From a virus, in IMG/VR virus record IMGVR_UViG_3300009372_003836, positions 1-56,831 of that record: 56,831 nt of DNA. One strand, 5' to 3'. Positions within the stretch are counted from its first letter, which is position 1; each line of letters begins with the position of its first letter. Position numbers and translations under genes: made by a program. Of this stretch, positions 32,198-40,161 are shown piece by piece. The notes under the pieces were generated by a model. It saw only the letters and a list, made by a program, of their open reading frames with translations, searched no databases and was not told the origin of the DNA.

Positions 32198-33024
32198 TTA
32201 TTTTCTAAAATATTTTAACGAGCCTTTGTTAAGATTTACATTTTCCATCTTTTCAGCTTCTTTAAACGAAAGCTTGTGAAAGTCATTTTCTGTAACAACT
32301 CTAAACTTTATATTCTTTTTTTCAAAGAATTCCTCTGCAGCCTTGAACTTTTCTTGATTGTCTTTGCTGTTAGTACACCAGGACATTTTGCACTCATAGA
32401 CAGTAGAGCTGGCTGGATCATAAAAGTCAGGTGTGTAAGTTCGATCGACTCCTGACGAATTCCTGTACGGGACTTTCCACACTTCACCCATTATGTTGTC
32501 TAGGTCCATCTCTTTCTCTAAATGAACCATAAATGATAGTTCAAGAATACTTCTAAACCATCTTCCTTTGTAGCGCCCGGAAACAGACTTTCCTCCTTGT
32601 TCATATACTTTTCCATATGATGGATTATTCTTTCCGGACGATCTTTTAGACAGCTTTCTTTTAATCTCTTTTGCTTTCTTGTCTCCGTGTATTTCTTCTA
32701 ATGTTTTTCCTTTTGTTTTTTATTCCATTCTACTATAGTTTTTCGGGCGCTAGCTCGCTGTTTTTCCCTTGGGTTTGCCAAAAGTCCTTTTGATATATTT
32801 GACAAAGCAATTTCTTGTCGACGATCAGCCTCATTTTTTCCATAAAGCCGGATCCATCTGTCATAATTATACTCTCTGTTTCTAATGACTTTTCGGCCGT
32901 TTTTGTATGCCAACTTGTTTGAGCATGTCTTGTTACATGTCTTCTTTTTACTAGACGGAACAACTTCAAACTCTTCATTACAAATAACACACTTTTTCTT
33001 TATTCTGCACTTTGGTCTTCCCAC
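32198..33024 (-). pseudogene. Frameshifted homing endonuclease (PD-(D/E)XK type)
   Basis: Two consecutive reading frames make one endonuclease. Frame 1 (32698-33024, 108 residues) starts MGRPKCRIKKKC with zinc-finger-like Cys pairs and ends at a TAG. Frame 2 (to 32198) reads, without a start codon, KTLEEIHGDKKAKEIKRKLS, then GKNNPSYGK and the nuclease core YTPDFYD with VYECKMSW. One extra base near 32700-32712 (an A/G-rich run) would join them as NKKQKGKTLEEIHG. It sits between the helicase and a remnant of the helicase 5' end. It is a decayed element or a sequencing error. Confidence 0.8.
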
Positions 33025-33085
33025 GACTATCCCCTGTTCTGGCTTCTATACGCAAGTATTATTAAGTGCAGAATCTATCTAGAAA

Positions 33086-33160
33086 TTAAACTGCAAATGC
33101 AATGGCATCAATTTGTGATTGTCGAGGCTCATCAAAAGGAAACGCATTTTTTAAAGACAA
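33086..33160 (-). pseudogene. Remnant of a helicase N terminus
   Basis: A 24-codon frame from TTG at 33160 (AGGGGA 6 bases upstream) reading MSLKNAFPFDEPRQSQIDAI, then AFAV and a stop. It matches the present helicase N terminus (KKYFPFENPRDPQIQAINFA) at about 13 of 21 positions. A TATAAT box lies upstream. It looks like the original 5' end, left behind when the endonuclease inserted and the helicase acquired a new start. Confidence 0.65.
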
Positions 33161-33181
33161 AGATAATCCCCTAACACAAAT

Positions 33182-33187
33182 ATTATA
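33182..33187 (-). promoter_or_regulatory. TATAAT box of the former helicase promoter
   Basis: Sense TATAAT (ACGTTATAATATT), 22 bases before the remnant TTG. Probably the original promoter of the helicase gene. Confidence 0.4.
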
Positions 33188-33214
33188 ACGTAGTAATGCT
33201 AAATTTACACAATG

Positions 33215-34183
33215 CTAATAAAACTGTGTGAGATCTAATCCTCTTTCAGACGCTTCGTCTAGATAAATCAGCGGGTCATACCCAGACTCATCTTTGCTTA
33301 TTGACTCCCACGATAATTCGATACCTGCCTTAAGATCGAATTTAGGTTTCCAACTTGTTTCATTTCTGAACTTGTCTGACGTAAGTCTATGATTTCCCAG
33401 ATAATCTGTTTCGGGATGCCAGTTAATGATATTTTCCAGATCTTTTCCTGCTGTATCTGATATCATCTTAGCAATCTCCCACGTATTATATGGATTCTCG
33501 GCGGAAACGTTGTAGTCAGTCCCCCACATACCTCTATGGATTGATAAAGCTACTGCATCACAATAATCTGTTACGTGCATGTAGTCTTTAATCTTCTTTG
33601 GGTCGAGGAACATATCAATATTTTCCCTTCCCGCTTTGACAGCATACAGAGTCTTTGATATCAGTGAGTTCATATCACCAACTCCGCCGTAAGCAAAAAG
33701 CGGGCGGATGACATTAAACTTAATCTTCGAAGACATGACAATATATTCTGATGCTAGTTTTTGGGCGCCATACAGCGTGGTTGGCATTCTCTCAGAGTTC
33801 TCGTGTATAAGCTGATGTTGATATGCACCAGTGTCATAGATTACCGTTGTGCCCATATATGATACAGCAACATCTGCTTTCTTTGCAGCCTGACAAATCA
33901 CATGAGTTCCAGAAACGTTTGTAAGCGATGCTTCGTTTGGGCTGAGCGCAACTACATCTGTTCCGACTACAGCAGCGTTATGAATGACAACATCGATATC
34001 TTCTTCTTCAAAGACCTCTGCCCAAAGATCGGAATCATTTTGATGAACGCAGGGTTCACCGGTTGAAAGACAAACCATTTTCTCGTGATTTAAAAGTGGA
34101 ACAAATGTATGCCCCAAACCTTCAATGGAGACAGGTAAGTTTCTACCGATAAACCCAGCTTCGCCTGTAATTGCAATTCTCAT
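33215..34183 (-). CDS. NAD-dependent epimerase/dehydratase
   Basis: A 322-residue short-chain dehydrogenase/reductase. Rossmann motif TGEAGFIGRNL at the N terminus, NAAVVGTDV, and the catalytic LYGAQK (Tyr-x-x-x-Lys) near residue 138. A different branch from the epimerase at 18362-19291. Substrate likely a nucleotide sugar; unknown. Confidence 0.88.
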   Translation of the reverse strand: MRIAITGEAGFIGRNLPVSIEGLGHTFVPLLNHEKMVCLSTGEPCVHQNDSDLWAEVFEEEDIDVVIHNAAVVGTDVVALSPNEASLTNVSGTHVICQAAKKADVAVSYMGTTVIYDTGAYQHQLIHENSERMPTTLYGAQKLASEYIVMSSKIKFNVIRPLFAYGGVGDMNSLISKTLYAVKAGRENIDMFLDPKKIKDYMHVTDYCDAVALSIHRGMWGTDYNVSAENPYNTWEIAKMISDTAGKDLENIINWHPETDYLGNHRLTSDKFRNETSWKPKFDLKAGIELSWESISKDESGYDPLIYLDEASERGLDLTQFY

Positions 34184-34189
34184 TATTGT

Positions 34190-34720
34190 CTACCAGAAAT
34201 ACATTAGTGAGAAATTAGGGATTGGTCTCATGCCAGCAAAACCGAACTGGTTGTTAGATCTACCTACCTGAATTGCAAGTGGAAGCTCAAGAGATATTGC
34301 AAACTGCTTCCATCTTCGTTCGAGGCCAACACCTGGACCAAACGACATCAAAAGAAATTCTTCTTTTTCGCCCTGGACTTCTGTTTCTTCACATCCGTTA
34401 TCGTCGCATACTTCTTCGAATGAAAGCCCAGTATCTCTGCGATATAGGGTTGCGATTCCTAGTGACCAATATGCTCTTCCCCAGCTTGAGGAATTAAGTG
34501 TCTTAAACTTAGTAGCTCCCAAAAAGATTGTTGAGTCTAGGTTGTCTTCAACAATTGGTAATGCTGAGATTTGCCAGCCATGCCCGCTTTCGTATTGTTT
34601 AGAGTAAGCTAGACCTACACCATAAGTTGAGCCTGCTACAAAACCGATTCGTTGTTCATCTGCTTGTGCAGTATTTGCAGTCAATAGAAGTACTGCAGCG
34701 ATTGATAGTGCTTTAATCAT
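34190..34720 (-). CDS. Outer-membrane beta-barrel-like protein
   Basis: About 176 residues from the ATG at 34720, which follows AAGGAG by 6 bases; the longer frame to 34828 has no ribosome site. Signal peptide KALSIAAVLLLTANTAQA. The mature part has alternating polar/hydrophobic strands with aromatic turns (GHGWQISALP, WGRAYWSLGI) and ends FSLMYFW with a terminal aromatic, as in outer-membrane barrels. An acidic Cys-containing loop (EEVCDDNGCEETE) suggests a disulfide. A phage protein of this type might alter the host surface. Confidence 0.8.
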   Translation of the reverse strand: MIKALSIAAVLLLTANTAQADEQRIGFVAGSTYGVGLAYSKQYESGHGWQISALPIVEDNLDSTIFLGATKFKTLNSSSWGRAYWSLGIATLYRRDTGLSFEEVCDDNGCEETEVQGEKEEFLLMSFGPGVGLERRWKQFAISLELPLAIQVGRSNNQFGFAGMRPIPNFSLMYFW

Positions 34721-34742
34721 TGTTTTCTCCTTTAAGTTAAAG

Positions 34743-34874
34743 CTAGAATTCTTCACATGCTGCCTCGTTTGGGTCGCAATCAAGTGTCTTGGCCCAGAAC
34801 GTATCAGCTGGGTGTTGTTTGTGAACACACGATATCAACAAAGACATTGCAAAGAATAAAATGATTTTTCTCAT
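34743..34874 (-). CDS. 43-residue lipoprotein
   Basis: A small frame, MRKIILFFAMSLLISC followed by VHKQHPADTF and an acidic Cys-rich tail. LLISC is a lipobox, so the protein would be lipid-modified at Cys 16. The ATG lies 2 bases after the stop of the deoxyribosyltransferase gene, in the operon. It could be an outer-membrane spanin or an exclusion lipoprotein; no family recognised. Confidence 0.7.
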   Translation of the reverse strand: MRKIILFFAMSLLISCVHKQHPADTFWAKTLDCDPNEAACEEF

Positions 34875-34876
34875 CT

Positions 34877-35314
34877 CTATTGAGTATTGCCTGAATACTG
34901 CTCGAAGACAAGCTCATTTGTGTCAGTGCATTTTTGTAAGTACTCAGTAAGACCTTCGCGGGTCGTGTTGACTGACATTCCGCCCTCACTAAGCATTACG
35001 TTAAATTTACCCTCTGGCAAACCCTCAGCAAAGAATGCTACTGGTTTATCGATTCCGTATGCGTATCCGGCTTCCCAAATCGTTCCCAGATCTTTTGCCT
35101 CAGTATTGCAAAGAACAAAGTCAGCCCACTGGATCTTCTCGCAATTGACATCAAAGATTCGTGTTCGATCTTCTTGCGTTGCATTAGGCTTGAGGACAAA
35201 AAAGTCCTTGGGGCTAAAATACTCATGGCCGGTCTCAGACAATGCAGTCTTCATAAACTCGACTTGCTCAACTTGCTTTGGGTTGAAAAACGGTGATGCG
35301 ATATAAACCTTCAT
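34877..35314 (-). CDS. Nucleoside 2-deoxyribosyltransferase-like protein
   Basis: A 145-residue protein. YIASPFFNP at the N terminus and the later DLGTIWEAGYAYG (the catalytic Glu sits in this segment) match nucleoside deoxyribosyltransferases, which swap bases on deoxyribose. The Asp that marks substrate binding is in WADFVLCNTE. Probably salvage of deoxynucleosides. Confidence 0.85.
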   Translation of the reverse strand: MKVYIASPFFNPKQVEQVEFMKTALSETGHEYFSPKDFFVLKPNATQEDRTRIFDVNCEKIQWADFVLCNTEAKDLGTIWEAGYAYGIDKPVAFFAEGLPEGKFNVMLSEGGMSVNTTREGLTEYLQKCTDTNELVFEQYSGNTQ

Positions 35315-35330
35315 TTTTGTATTGATCCTT

Positions 35331-35558
35331 TCAAAGATTCGTGAATGAAATATAATAACCCAGCAACAACCCGAAGGAAAATGCTAAGGGTATAAGTGTA
35401 AAATAAAACTGGCTTCTTCGTTGTTCATCTTGAATTGATTTAAAGAGTGACAAGATAATCATCTTTCCTGCCGCTTCTTCATCGTCTGCAGATATATCAA
35501 AGATTATCTCCTCGACTATCTCTTCTTCATCGTAGTCATCATTATCGTTTTGTGACAA
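35331..35558 (-). CDS. Acidic protein with C-terminal transmembrane helix
   Basis: A 75-residue protein. The first 30 residues are nearly all Asp/Glu, and the last 20 are a single transmembrane helix (LIPLAFSFGLLLGYYISF). Starts at TTG, 6 bases after AGGAG. Function unknown. Confidence 0.7.
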   Translation of the reverse strand: MSQNDNDDYDEEEIVEEIIFDISADDEEAAGKMIILSLFKSIQDEQRRSQFYFTLIPLAFSFGLLLGYYISFTNL

Positions 35559-35760
35559 TTAATGCTCCTAAATTATGGTAACTCTCATATTCACATCTGT
35601 ATTTTTTGTTATCAAATGCTTCTCGAACAATTTTTTCCATCGTATTACTATTTCCTGTAATGACTCGAAATGGGACATGATGTTTCTTTGCCCAACTCAT
35701 AAGAACCTTTTTTGCGTAATCATGACTCAAACCATGAAGATCAATTTCGTCAAGACTCAT
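35542..35760 (-). CDS. Smr domain protein
   Basis: A 72-residue single Smr domain (small MutS-related), a fold that can nick nucleic acid. IDLHGLSHDYAKKVLM and VITGNS, with LGALIV at the end, match the DLHG and TG(K/N)G motifs. It overlaps its neighbours on both sides. The target is unknown. Confidence 0.85.
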   Translation of the reverse strand: MSLDEIDLHGLSHDYAKKVLMSWAKKHHVPFRVITGNSNTMEKIVREAFDNKKYRCEYESYHNLGALIVTKR

Positions 35761-36029
35761 GATATTGTTTGCTTATTATGTCTATGCTTAAGCGTTCTTC
35801 CTACCCAGGCAAGATCTTTCCCATCAGCAACCACGCCTCTATAGATTATCTCATCTCTCTTTGATACCGGATGCAAAAACTGGAACCAGACACTTTCTTC
35901 ACTTTTGTCTAAAGGATGATGGTTCTGATCTTTGAGCTTATCATTTACCTCACCCGTAGACAAACCCTCATCGATTAGATCAAATATTAGCTTTCGCCTT
36001 CGATGTGTATCTTTATTGGCGAACGGCAT
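35757..36029 (-). CDS. Small basic protein of unknown function
   Basis: A 90-residue protein. The first half looks like a helix-turn-helix (RRKLIFDLIDEGLSTGEVND); the second is beta-rich. No family recognised. The ATG overlaps the divergent ThyX gene end. Confidence 0.65.
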   Translation of the reverse strand: MPFANKDTHRRRKLIFDLIDEGLSTGEVNDKLKDQNHHPLDKSEESVWFQFLHPVSKRDEIIYRGVVADGKDLAWVGRTLKHRHNKQTIS

Positions 36030-37012
36030 TATCGCCCCATCTTATCCTTGTACTCAGTCTCAATATCACGAATCTGTGATAGTAATCCATTCCAATGCTG
36101 ACGGAACTTGCTATTCTCACCTGTCTCATTTGCCGGAGGATTAGTTCCATTAACGTTGTCACGTTCTGCCTGATAGATCGTATCCTCAGGATGATATTCG
36201 ATCTTGGCATCAGTGTCTGCATCAGGCCAATAAAGATTAGTTCCGGTTCCTGATCTCATGTTTCGAACATAATGCATTGCCGGGCCTGTAAGAGTACGCG
36301 TTCCGATAGACATAGCTGCCTCAGGAATTACCCTACATACTGCCAAGGCCATTTGTGCTGCCATAATATTGTCGGCAGCCGGCTGGATCTGCTTATCACA
36401 CCGCTGACGAATGAAGCCCATTAGATCTTTTAGATTGAACCTGGCGTAATAGAAGGTCTCAACGGCGCGGGGCAAGATTGTACGTGCATCCATAATTGAA
36501 ATCTTTCGTGTGTCAATCATATCAGCATATAGCTGCTTGCTTTCTTGAACATTCTTCTGCCAGCGCTCATAAAGCTCTGGGGTGTTTTGTACAGCAGCCG
36601 GTACCAAAACCCGAGAATGTGACTGCCAGCGGTCGCCCGTGCATTGTGCTGCATAGGTTCCTGCACGATGACGAATCAAATGTGTTACAGTCTGGAGATC
36701 AATACCTGAGACGAGGAATGTGAAGCTCATAGCCTCCATTCCGGCGGGAAGAGCACGAAACTGGAGAACTTCTTCAAGCGTCTCACTTAGCTCGCGCTGG
36801 GTGGCATTCAAGGGGTTTGTTTCCTCAGGTGAATCTGCCCAGGTTGCTTTAACATATCGATATGCAACGTTTCTAATTTGTTCTGCGGTTGGATGATCAA
36901 CAAGCTCAACTTTAAGTGCGTCAAGATCGTTAACGAATTCTGTTTGTGGAGTCTCCCCAAATCGTAATGGCATTGGAAGAGTCACAGGCGTCAGGTCTAG
37001 ATTTTGTGGCAA
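36029..37012 (-). CDS. Divergent ThyX-family thymidylate synthase
   Basis: A 327-residue protein. HLIRHRAGTYAAQCTGDRW (residues about 111-129) sits where flavin-dependent thymidylate synthase ThyX has RHRxxSxNExSxRY, but only RHR and the final Arg agree. ITRQRC-like FIRQRCDKQIQPAADN and the RNMRSGTG segment support the fold. ThyX methylates dUMP using folate and FAD. The missing residues suggest altered chemistry, perhaps another pyrimidine. Compare the canonical ThyX at 43182-43898. Confidence 0.82.
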   Translation of the reverse strand: MPQNLDLTPVTLPMPLRFGETPQTEFVNDLDALKVELVDHPTAEQIRNVAYRYVKATWADSPEETNPLNATQRELSETLEEVLQFRALPAGMEAMSFTFLVSGIDLQTVTHLIRHRAGTYAAQCTGDRWQSHSRVLVPAAVQNTPELYERWQKNVQESKQLYADMIDTRKISIMDARTILPRAVETFYYARFNLKDLMGFIRQRCDKQIQPAADNIMAAQMALAVCRVIPEAAMSIGTRTLTGPAMHYVRNMRSGTGTNLYWPDADTDAKIEYHPEDTIYQAERDNVNGTNPPANETGENSKFRQHWNGLLSQIRDIETEYKDKMGR

Positions 37013-37041
37013 AGTAGCCTCCTTATGAATTATTATAAATG

Positions 37042-37047
37042 ATTATA
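37042..37047 (-). promoter_or_regulatory. TATAAT box upstream of divergent ThyX
   Basis: Sense TATAAT, 30 bases before the ATG at 37012; a second TATAAT lies at 37032-37037. GGAG precedes the start. Confidence 0.35.
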
Positions 37048-37066
37048 TGCTATCAGGAGGTAATGT

Positions 37067-37747
37067 TCAAACGTGGTTTGAATCAATTATGGCAGTCACT
37101 GCTTCCATTCCTTCGTTCTCGACCTCTTCAATATTGATCTTCATGTCGCCCTCGGGATCAACAATGTGATGGAGCACAATTTGAACATTTGACATTGCAG
37201 GATTTTTCTTTGCTAACTGCCGAACTGCTTCGATATTTTTGGGTGAATCCTCAAAAAAGTGAAGAACTCGTGGTGTAAATGACGTTACATATCCTCGAAT
37301 CTTGTCAGCCTTAGCTTGAGGATTTGATGTATTTACAGTATCGATAATCTGCAGCTTTATGCCCATTGTCTTAAGAAAGTCTCTAATAGGACCTTTCGCT
37401 GCGGGACCTCGGGCTGTAAGGATTGCAGCAGCTGTAGTGCCGCATGATGCAACGTCTCTCAAAATATTCATAAGAGGAGTAGGACGACCATCTTTAACAA
37501 TATCAAACTCACTAAAGTCGAATACCTCACCTGGCTCTTCTTTGTAAATTGCATATTCTGCGGGAGACAATTCCTTGATTGTCTTGCCTTCTTTGTTTTT
37601 AACGAGAACGCTTGAATTTGTCAAAGCAAGTGTTTCATCAAAGTCAAAGACTGCAAAAGTATCGCAATCTGGTTTTAGATCAGGATTTAAATCCATCATA
37701 GATTCCCTGATTAAGCTTCGTAACTCTTTTACTGTAATTTTGATCAT
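37067..37747 (-). CDS. Leader-bearing HAD-family phosphatase
   Basis: A 226-residue protein. The N terminus MIKITVKELRSLIRES is the shared leader (LIRE before Ser). The body is a haloacid dehalogenase phosphatase: FDFDETL (motif I), LTARG (motif II), a Lys in PQAKADKI, and HFFEDSPKN (motif IV). Related to phage polynucleotide 3'-phosphatase and nucleotidase domains. The leader suggests it may be packaged and injected; its substrate is unknown. Confidence 0.85.
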   Translation of the reverse strand: MIKITVKELRSLIRESMMDLNPDLKPDCDTFAVFDFDETLALTNSSVLVKNKEGKTIKELSPAEYAIYKEEPGEVFDFSEFDIVKDGRPTPLMNILRDVASCGTTAAAILTARGPAAKGPIRDFLKTMGIKLQIIDTVNTSNPQAKADKIRGYVTSFTPRVLHFFEDSPKNIEAVRQLAKKNPAMSNVQIVLHHIVDPEGDMKINIEEVENEGMEAVTAIIDSNHV

Positions 37748-38709
37748 ATACTAAATATTCGTGAATGAGAGAATTGTTTCACTACTTCTCTTAATTCTTC
37801 ACCTGTTTTGAACATGACAATATTGTCAACGCCTTCTAGCTCACCATTATAGGGCTGAACTGGTGCTGCAACCTTGATTCCGTGCTTTGCATATTCCATT
37901 GCATGTTTGGCTGAATCGTCAATTGCACAGACAATCTTTCCTTCATCGTAGTATGGGCTGTGAGCTGCCCAGATCATTTTTTCAGGCGAGAAGTCAACTT
38001 TGTGAAACTTGAGTCCGCTATTCTCGAGCCAGCTGTAGGTGTCATATTGACATGTCTTGTTGGCGGAAGGTCGTGCAGTTAGAATCTGAATCCAGTAACC
38101 TTGATCATATAGTTCATTTAAAGCCTCAATTGTTGATGTTGTAGCCTCGAGGTTTTTTAGGCGGCGCTGGTCAATAAAATCCTGGAATAGCTGCTCAGGA
38201 TTATACAACTCTTTTGGAATACCACTGGTAAAGTAGTATTCCGATGAGGCAGGATCAACAGTAATTCCTTCATGTGAATTGAGATAATCACTGTATCCTT
38301 TTCTGAACTCTACAATAACATCATCAGCATCAACCAGAATTACAGGTTGACCTTCCCACTTTTGAGCATTCTTGACATACTTGACTTGGAGGTAGTTCTC
38401 TTTATCGTCAAATGCTTGTGCAAAGTCCTCGGCCGAGAACCCCCATAGATTTAAGATTGCCAGAAGATAGCGGAAGATATCAACACCTTCAAATAGAATG
38501 CTGTTTTCAACAACCTGCTTCTTGTCTCGGGAGTGACTCTTGAAATTGATCTCGCTGATTAGTGACGAGATTTCACTGTGAAGTGCCAGAGAGAACTCCT
38601 GTGTGAGCTTTTCTCTTTCTCCTATGGTTAGGTCATTTCTTTTATTGAACAGTTCAGAAAATTCATTCTGGACCTCGAAGAGCCGCTGTAGGTTTAGTTT
38701 GTCTATCAT
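37744..38709 (-). CDS. dUTPase/MazG-like pyrophosphatase fused to HAD nucleotidase
   Basis: A 321-residue fusion. Residues 1-110 are all-helical with the Glu-rich pattern of dimeric dUTPase/MazG-type pyrophosphatases (LHSEISSLISE, EGVDIFRYL, FDDKENYL). Residues about 120-321 are a HAD phosphatase of the 5'(3')-deoxyribonucleotidase type: ILVDADDVIVEF (D127, D129), LTARPS and CAIDDS. The pair could convert dUTP or another dNTP to the nucleoside in two steps. The ATG sits 6 bases after a TATAAT, so the message may be leaderless. Confidence 0.82.
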   Translation of the reverse strand: MIDKLNLQRLFEVQNEFSELFNKRNDLTIGEREKLTQEFSLALHSEISSLISEINFKSHSRDKKQVVENSILFEGVDIFRYLLAILNLWGFSAEDFAQAFDDKENYLQVKYVKNAQKWEGQPVILVDADDVIVEFRKGYSDYLNSHEGITVDPASSEYYFTSGIPKELYNPEQLFQDFIDQRRLKNLEATTSTIEALNELYDQGYWIQILTARPSANKTCQYDTYSWLENSGLKFHKVDFSPEKMIWAAHSPYYDEGKIVCAIDDSAKHAMEYAKHGIKVAAPVQPYNGELEGVDNIVMFKTGEELREVVKQFSHSRIFSI

Positions 38710-38715
38710 ATAAAG

Positions 38716-38721
38716 ATTATA
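38716..38721 (-). promoter_or_regulatory. TATAAT box next to the fusion start
   Basis: Sense TATAAT, 6 bases before the ATG at 38709, with no ribosome site between. If used, transcription would start at or near the ATG (leaderless message). Confidence 0.35.
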
Positions 38722-38740
38722 TTATGTGTCTAAAAAATGT

Positions 38741-40159
38741 TTATGATGCCATTGTTAAGCCGTTGCTATTCATTAGCGTCCATGATGACCCATTCCAGAT
38801 AAACGTCAGGGCAGCTCCGATTGCATCTGCTGGAATTCCTATTCCGCCCGACCACGTTCCCTGGATATTCGTTGTTGCATCAAATTGAATGTTTATGCTA
38901 TTAGTAGTTGAATTCATAATTAATTGCAAAACTTGACCTGATACAGTTCCATTTGCTAATGTAATTGTATGCACTCCCATATCACCCGTTATGGTTGTAG
39001 CAGTCAATAAATGGCATGAGGCAGTAGGAGTAATTGTTGATGTTGTTCCGGAGCCTAAATCGTATGTCACTGACTGGTATGACAAGAACTTAGCTATATT
39101 TGCCATAGAATTTGCAGCATCAAGATTTAAAACTGTCGTTGTTGATCCGCCGTCGTTAACTTGAAAGTTAACATCAATATCTTGTTGTTTTCCTCGAATA
39201 TAAACGTCAGTTGATTTACTGAATATGTCTAGCGCAGCAGTCGATCCCCCATATTGGATCTCTACAGTATCACCCGACGATCCGATTGCTAGGTTTCCAG
39301 AAGAGTCAGTTTGAAAATCTGTATACTCAGTATTGTCTGTATGTGTTAATCGAAGCTGGGGATTTGATGCGTCAAGAATATCAAGGGCTCTATCAGGGGA
39401 GTCAGTTCCTATTCCCACCTTGCCAGAACCTGATGCTACTAAAATATTTGAACTGCTTGGTGATTGGACGCGGAGAGGGCTAGATGTATCACTGCCGCTG
39501 ATAACTAAGCCCCCGTTATTCTTCATCAGGAAGACAGCTCCTTGATCTGTGTTTCCTTCTGCTACTCCGTATAGAGTGTGTTGGGATTGTCCGACCCTGA
39601 ATCCGTAACTCGTGCTATCAACGGTGGAAATAAATGCTATGCCTCTTATATTTCCGTTTACGTCAAGCGGATATGTTGATTGTCCTGCTTTGTTAAGGGT
39701 GACATATGTTGCACCGTCTCTATCAGTTACAACAAGACCATCATTTGACTGGTTATATGGCGTTGCACGAAATAGCACATCTCCGTCTGCAGAGGAGGTT
39801 ATGTGGAGCAATGCTGCGGGTGATGAGGTCCCTACGCCTAGTCGATTATTGACGTCGTCGTAATACAGCCCTGAAGCACCCCCTGCGGATCCTCCGTTAT
39901 TATATTGAATCTGGCCGTCAGAACCCGCAGGATCTGCAGTAACTCCGGACGTGAAATTCGACTTTGTCATCTTTCTAAATGCTGACGCTGATGTATCATA
40001 AATCAAGACTAGATCGCCGTCAGCTACAGACGTTTCAGCTGTCTGACTTGTTATGATATCAGTGCTGAGTTCACCCATTTTGATTGAGCCTGATGCTATA
40101 TCAACTGACTCGACTGTCTCATCTTTGATTTGTGTTCCGCGTATTCCTGTTGTTCCCAT
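38741..40159 (-). CDS. Tail fibre protein
   Basis: A 472-residue fibrous protein. Short repeating segments (GVGTSSPAALLHI and KVGIGTDSPDRALDIL) are typical of trimeric beta-helical tail fibres. The N terminus (DIITSQTAETSVADGDLVLI) is clearly related to that of the neighbouring fibre, so both probably attach at the same site. The end is beta-rich, with no S74 chaperone domain visible. Confidence 0.88.
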   Translation of the reverse strand: MGTTGIRGTQIKDETVESVDIASGSIKMGELSTDIITSQTAETSVADGDLVLIYDTSASAFRKMTKSNFTSGVTADPAGSDGQIQYNNGGSAGGASGLYYDDVNNRLGVGTSSPAALLHITSSADGDVLFRATPYNQSNDGLVVTDRDGATYVTLNKAGQSTYPLDVNGNIRGIAFISTVDSTSYGFRVGQSQHTLYGVAEGNTDQGAVFLMKNNGGLVISGSDTSSPLRVQSPSSSNILVASGSGKVGIGTDSPDRALDILDASNPQLRLTHTDNTEYTDFQTDSSGNLAIGSSGDTVEIQYGGSTAALDIFSKSTDVYIRGKQQDIDVNFQVNDGGSTTTVLNLDAANSMANIAKFLSYQSVTYDLGSGTTSTITPTASCHLLTATTITGDMGVHTITLANGTVSGQVLQLIMNSTTNSINIQFDATTNIQGTWSGGIGIPADAIGAALTFIWNGSSWTLMNSNGLTMAS

Positions 40160-40161
40160 TA

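Larger units (their letters stand above)
33025..33214. other. 190-base gap holding the helicase remnant
   Basis: Between the endonuclease and the epimerase. Apart from the remnant frame and a TATAAT box, nothing else was seen. Confidence 0.5.
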
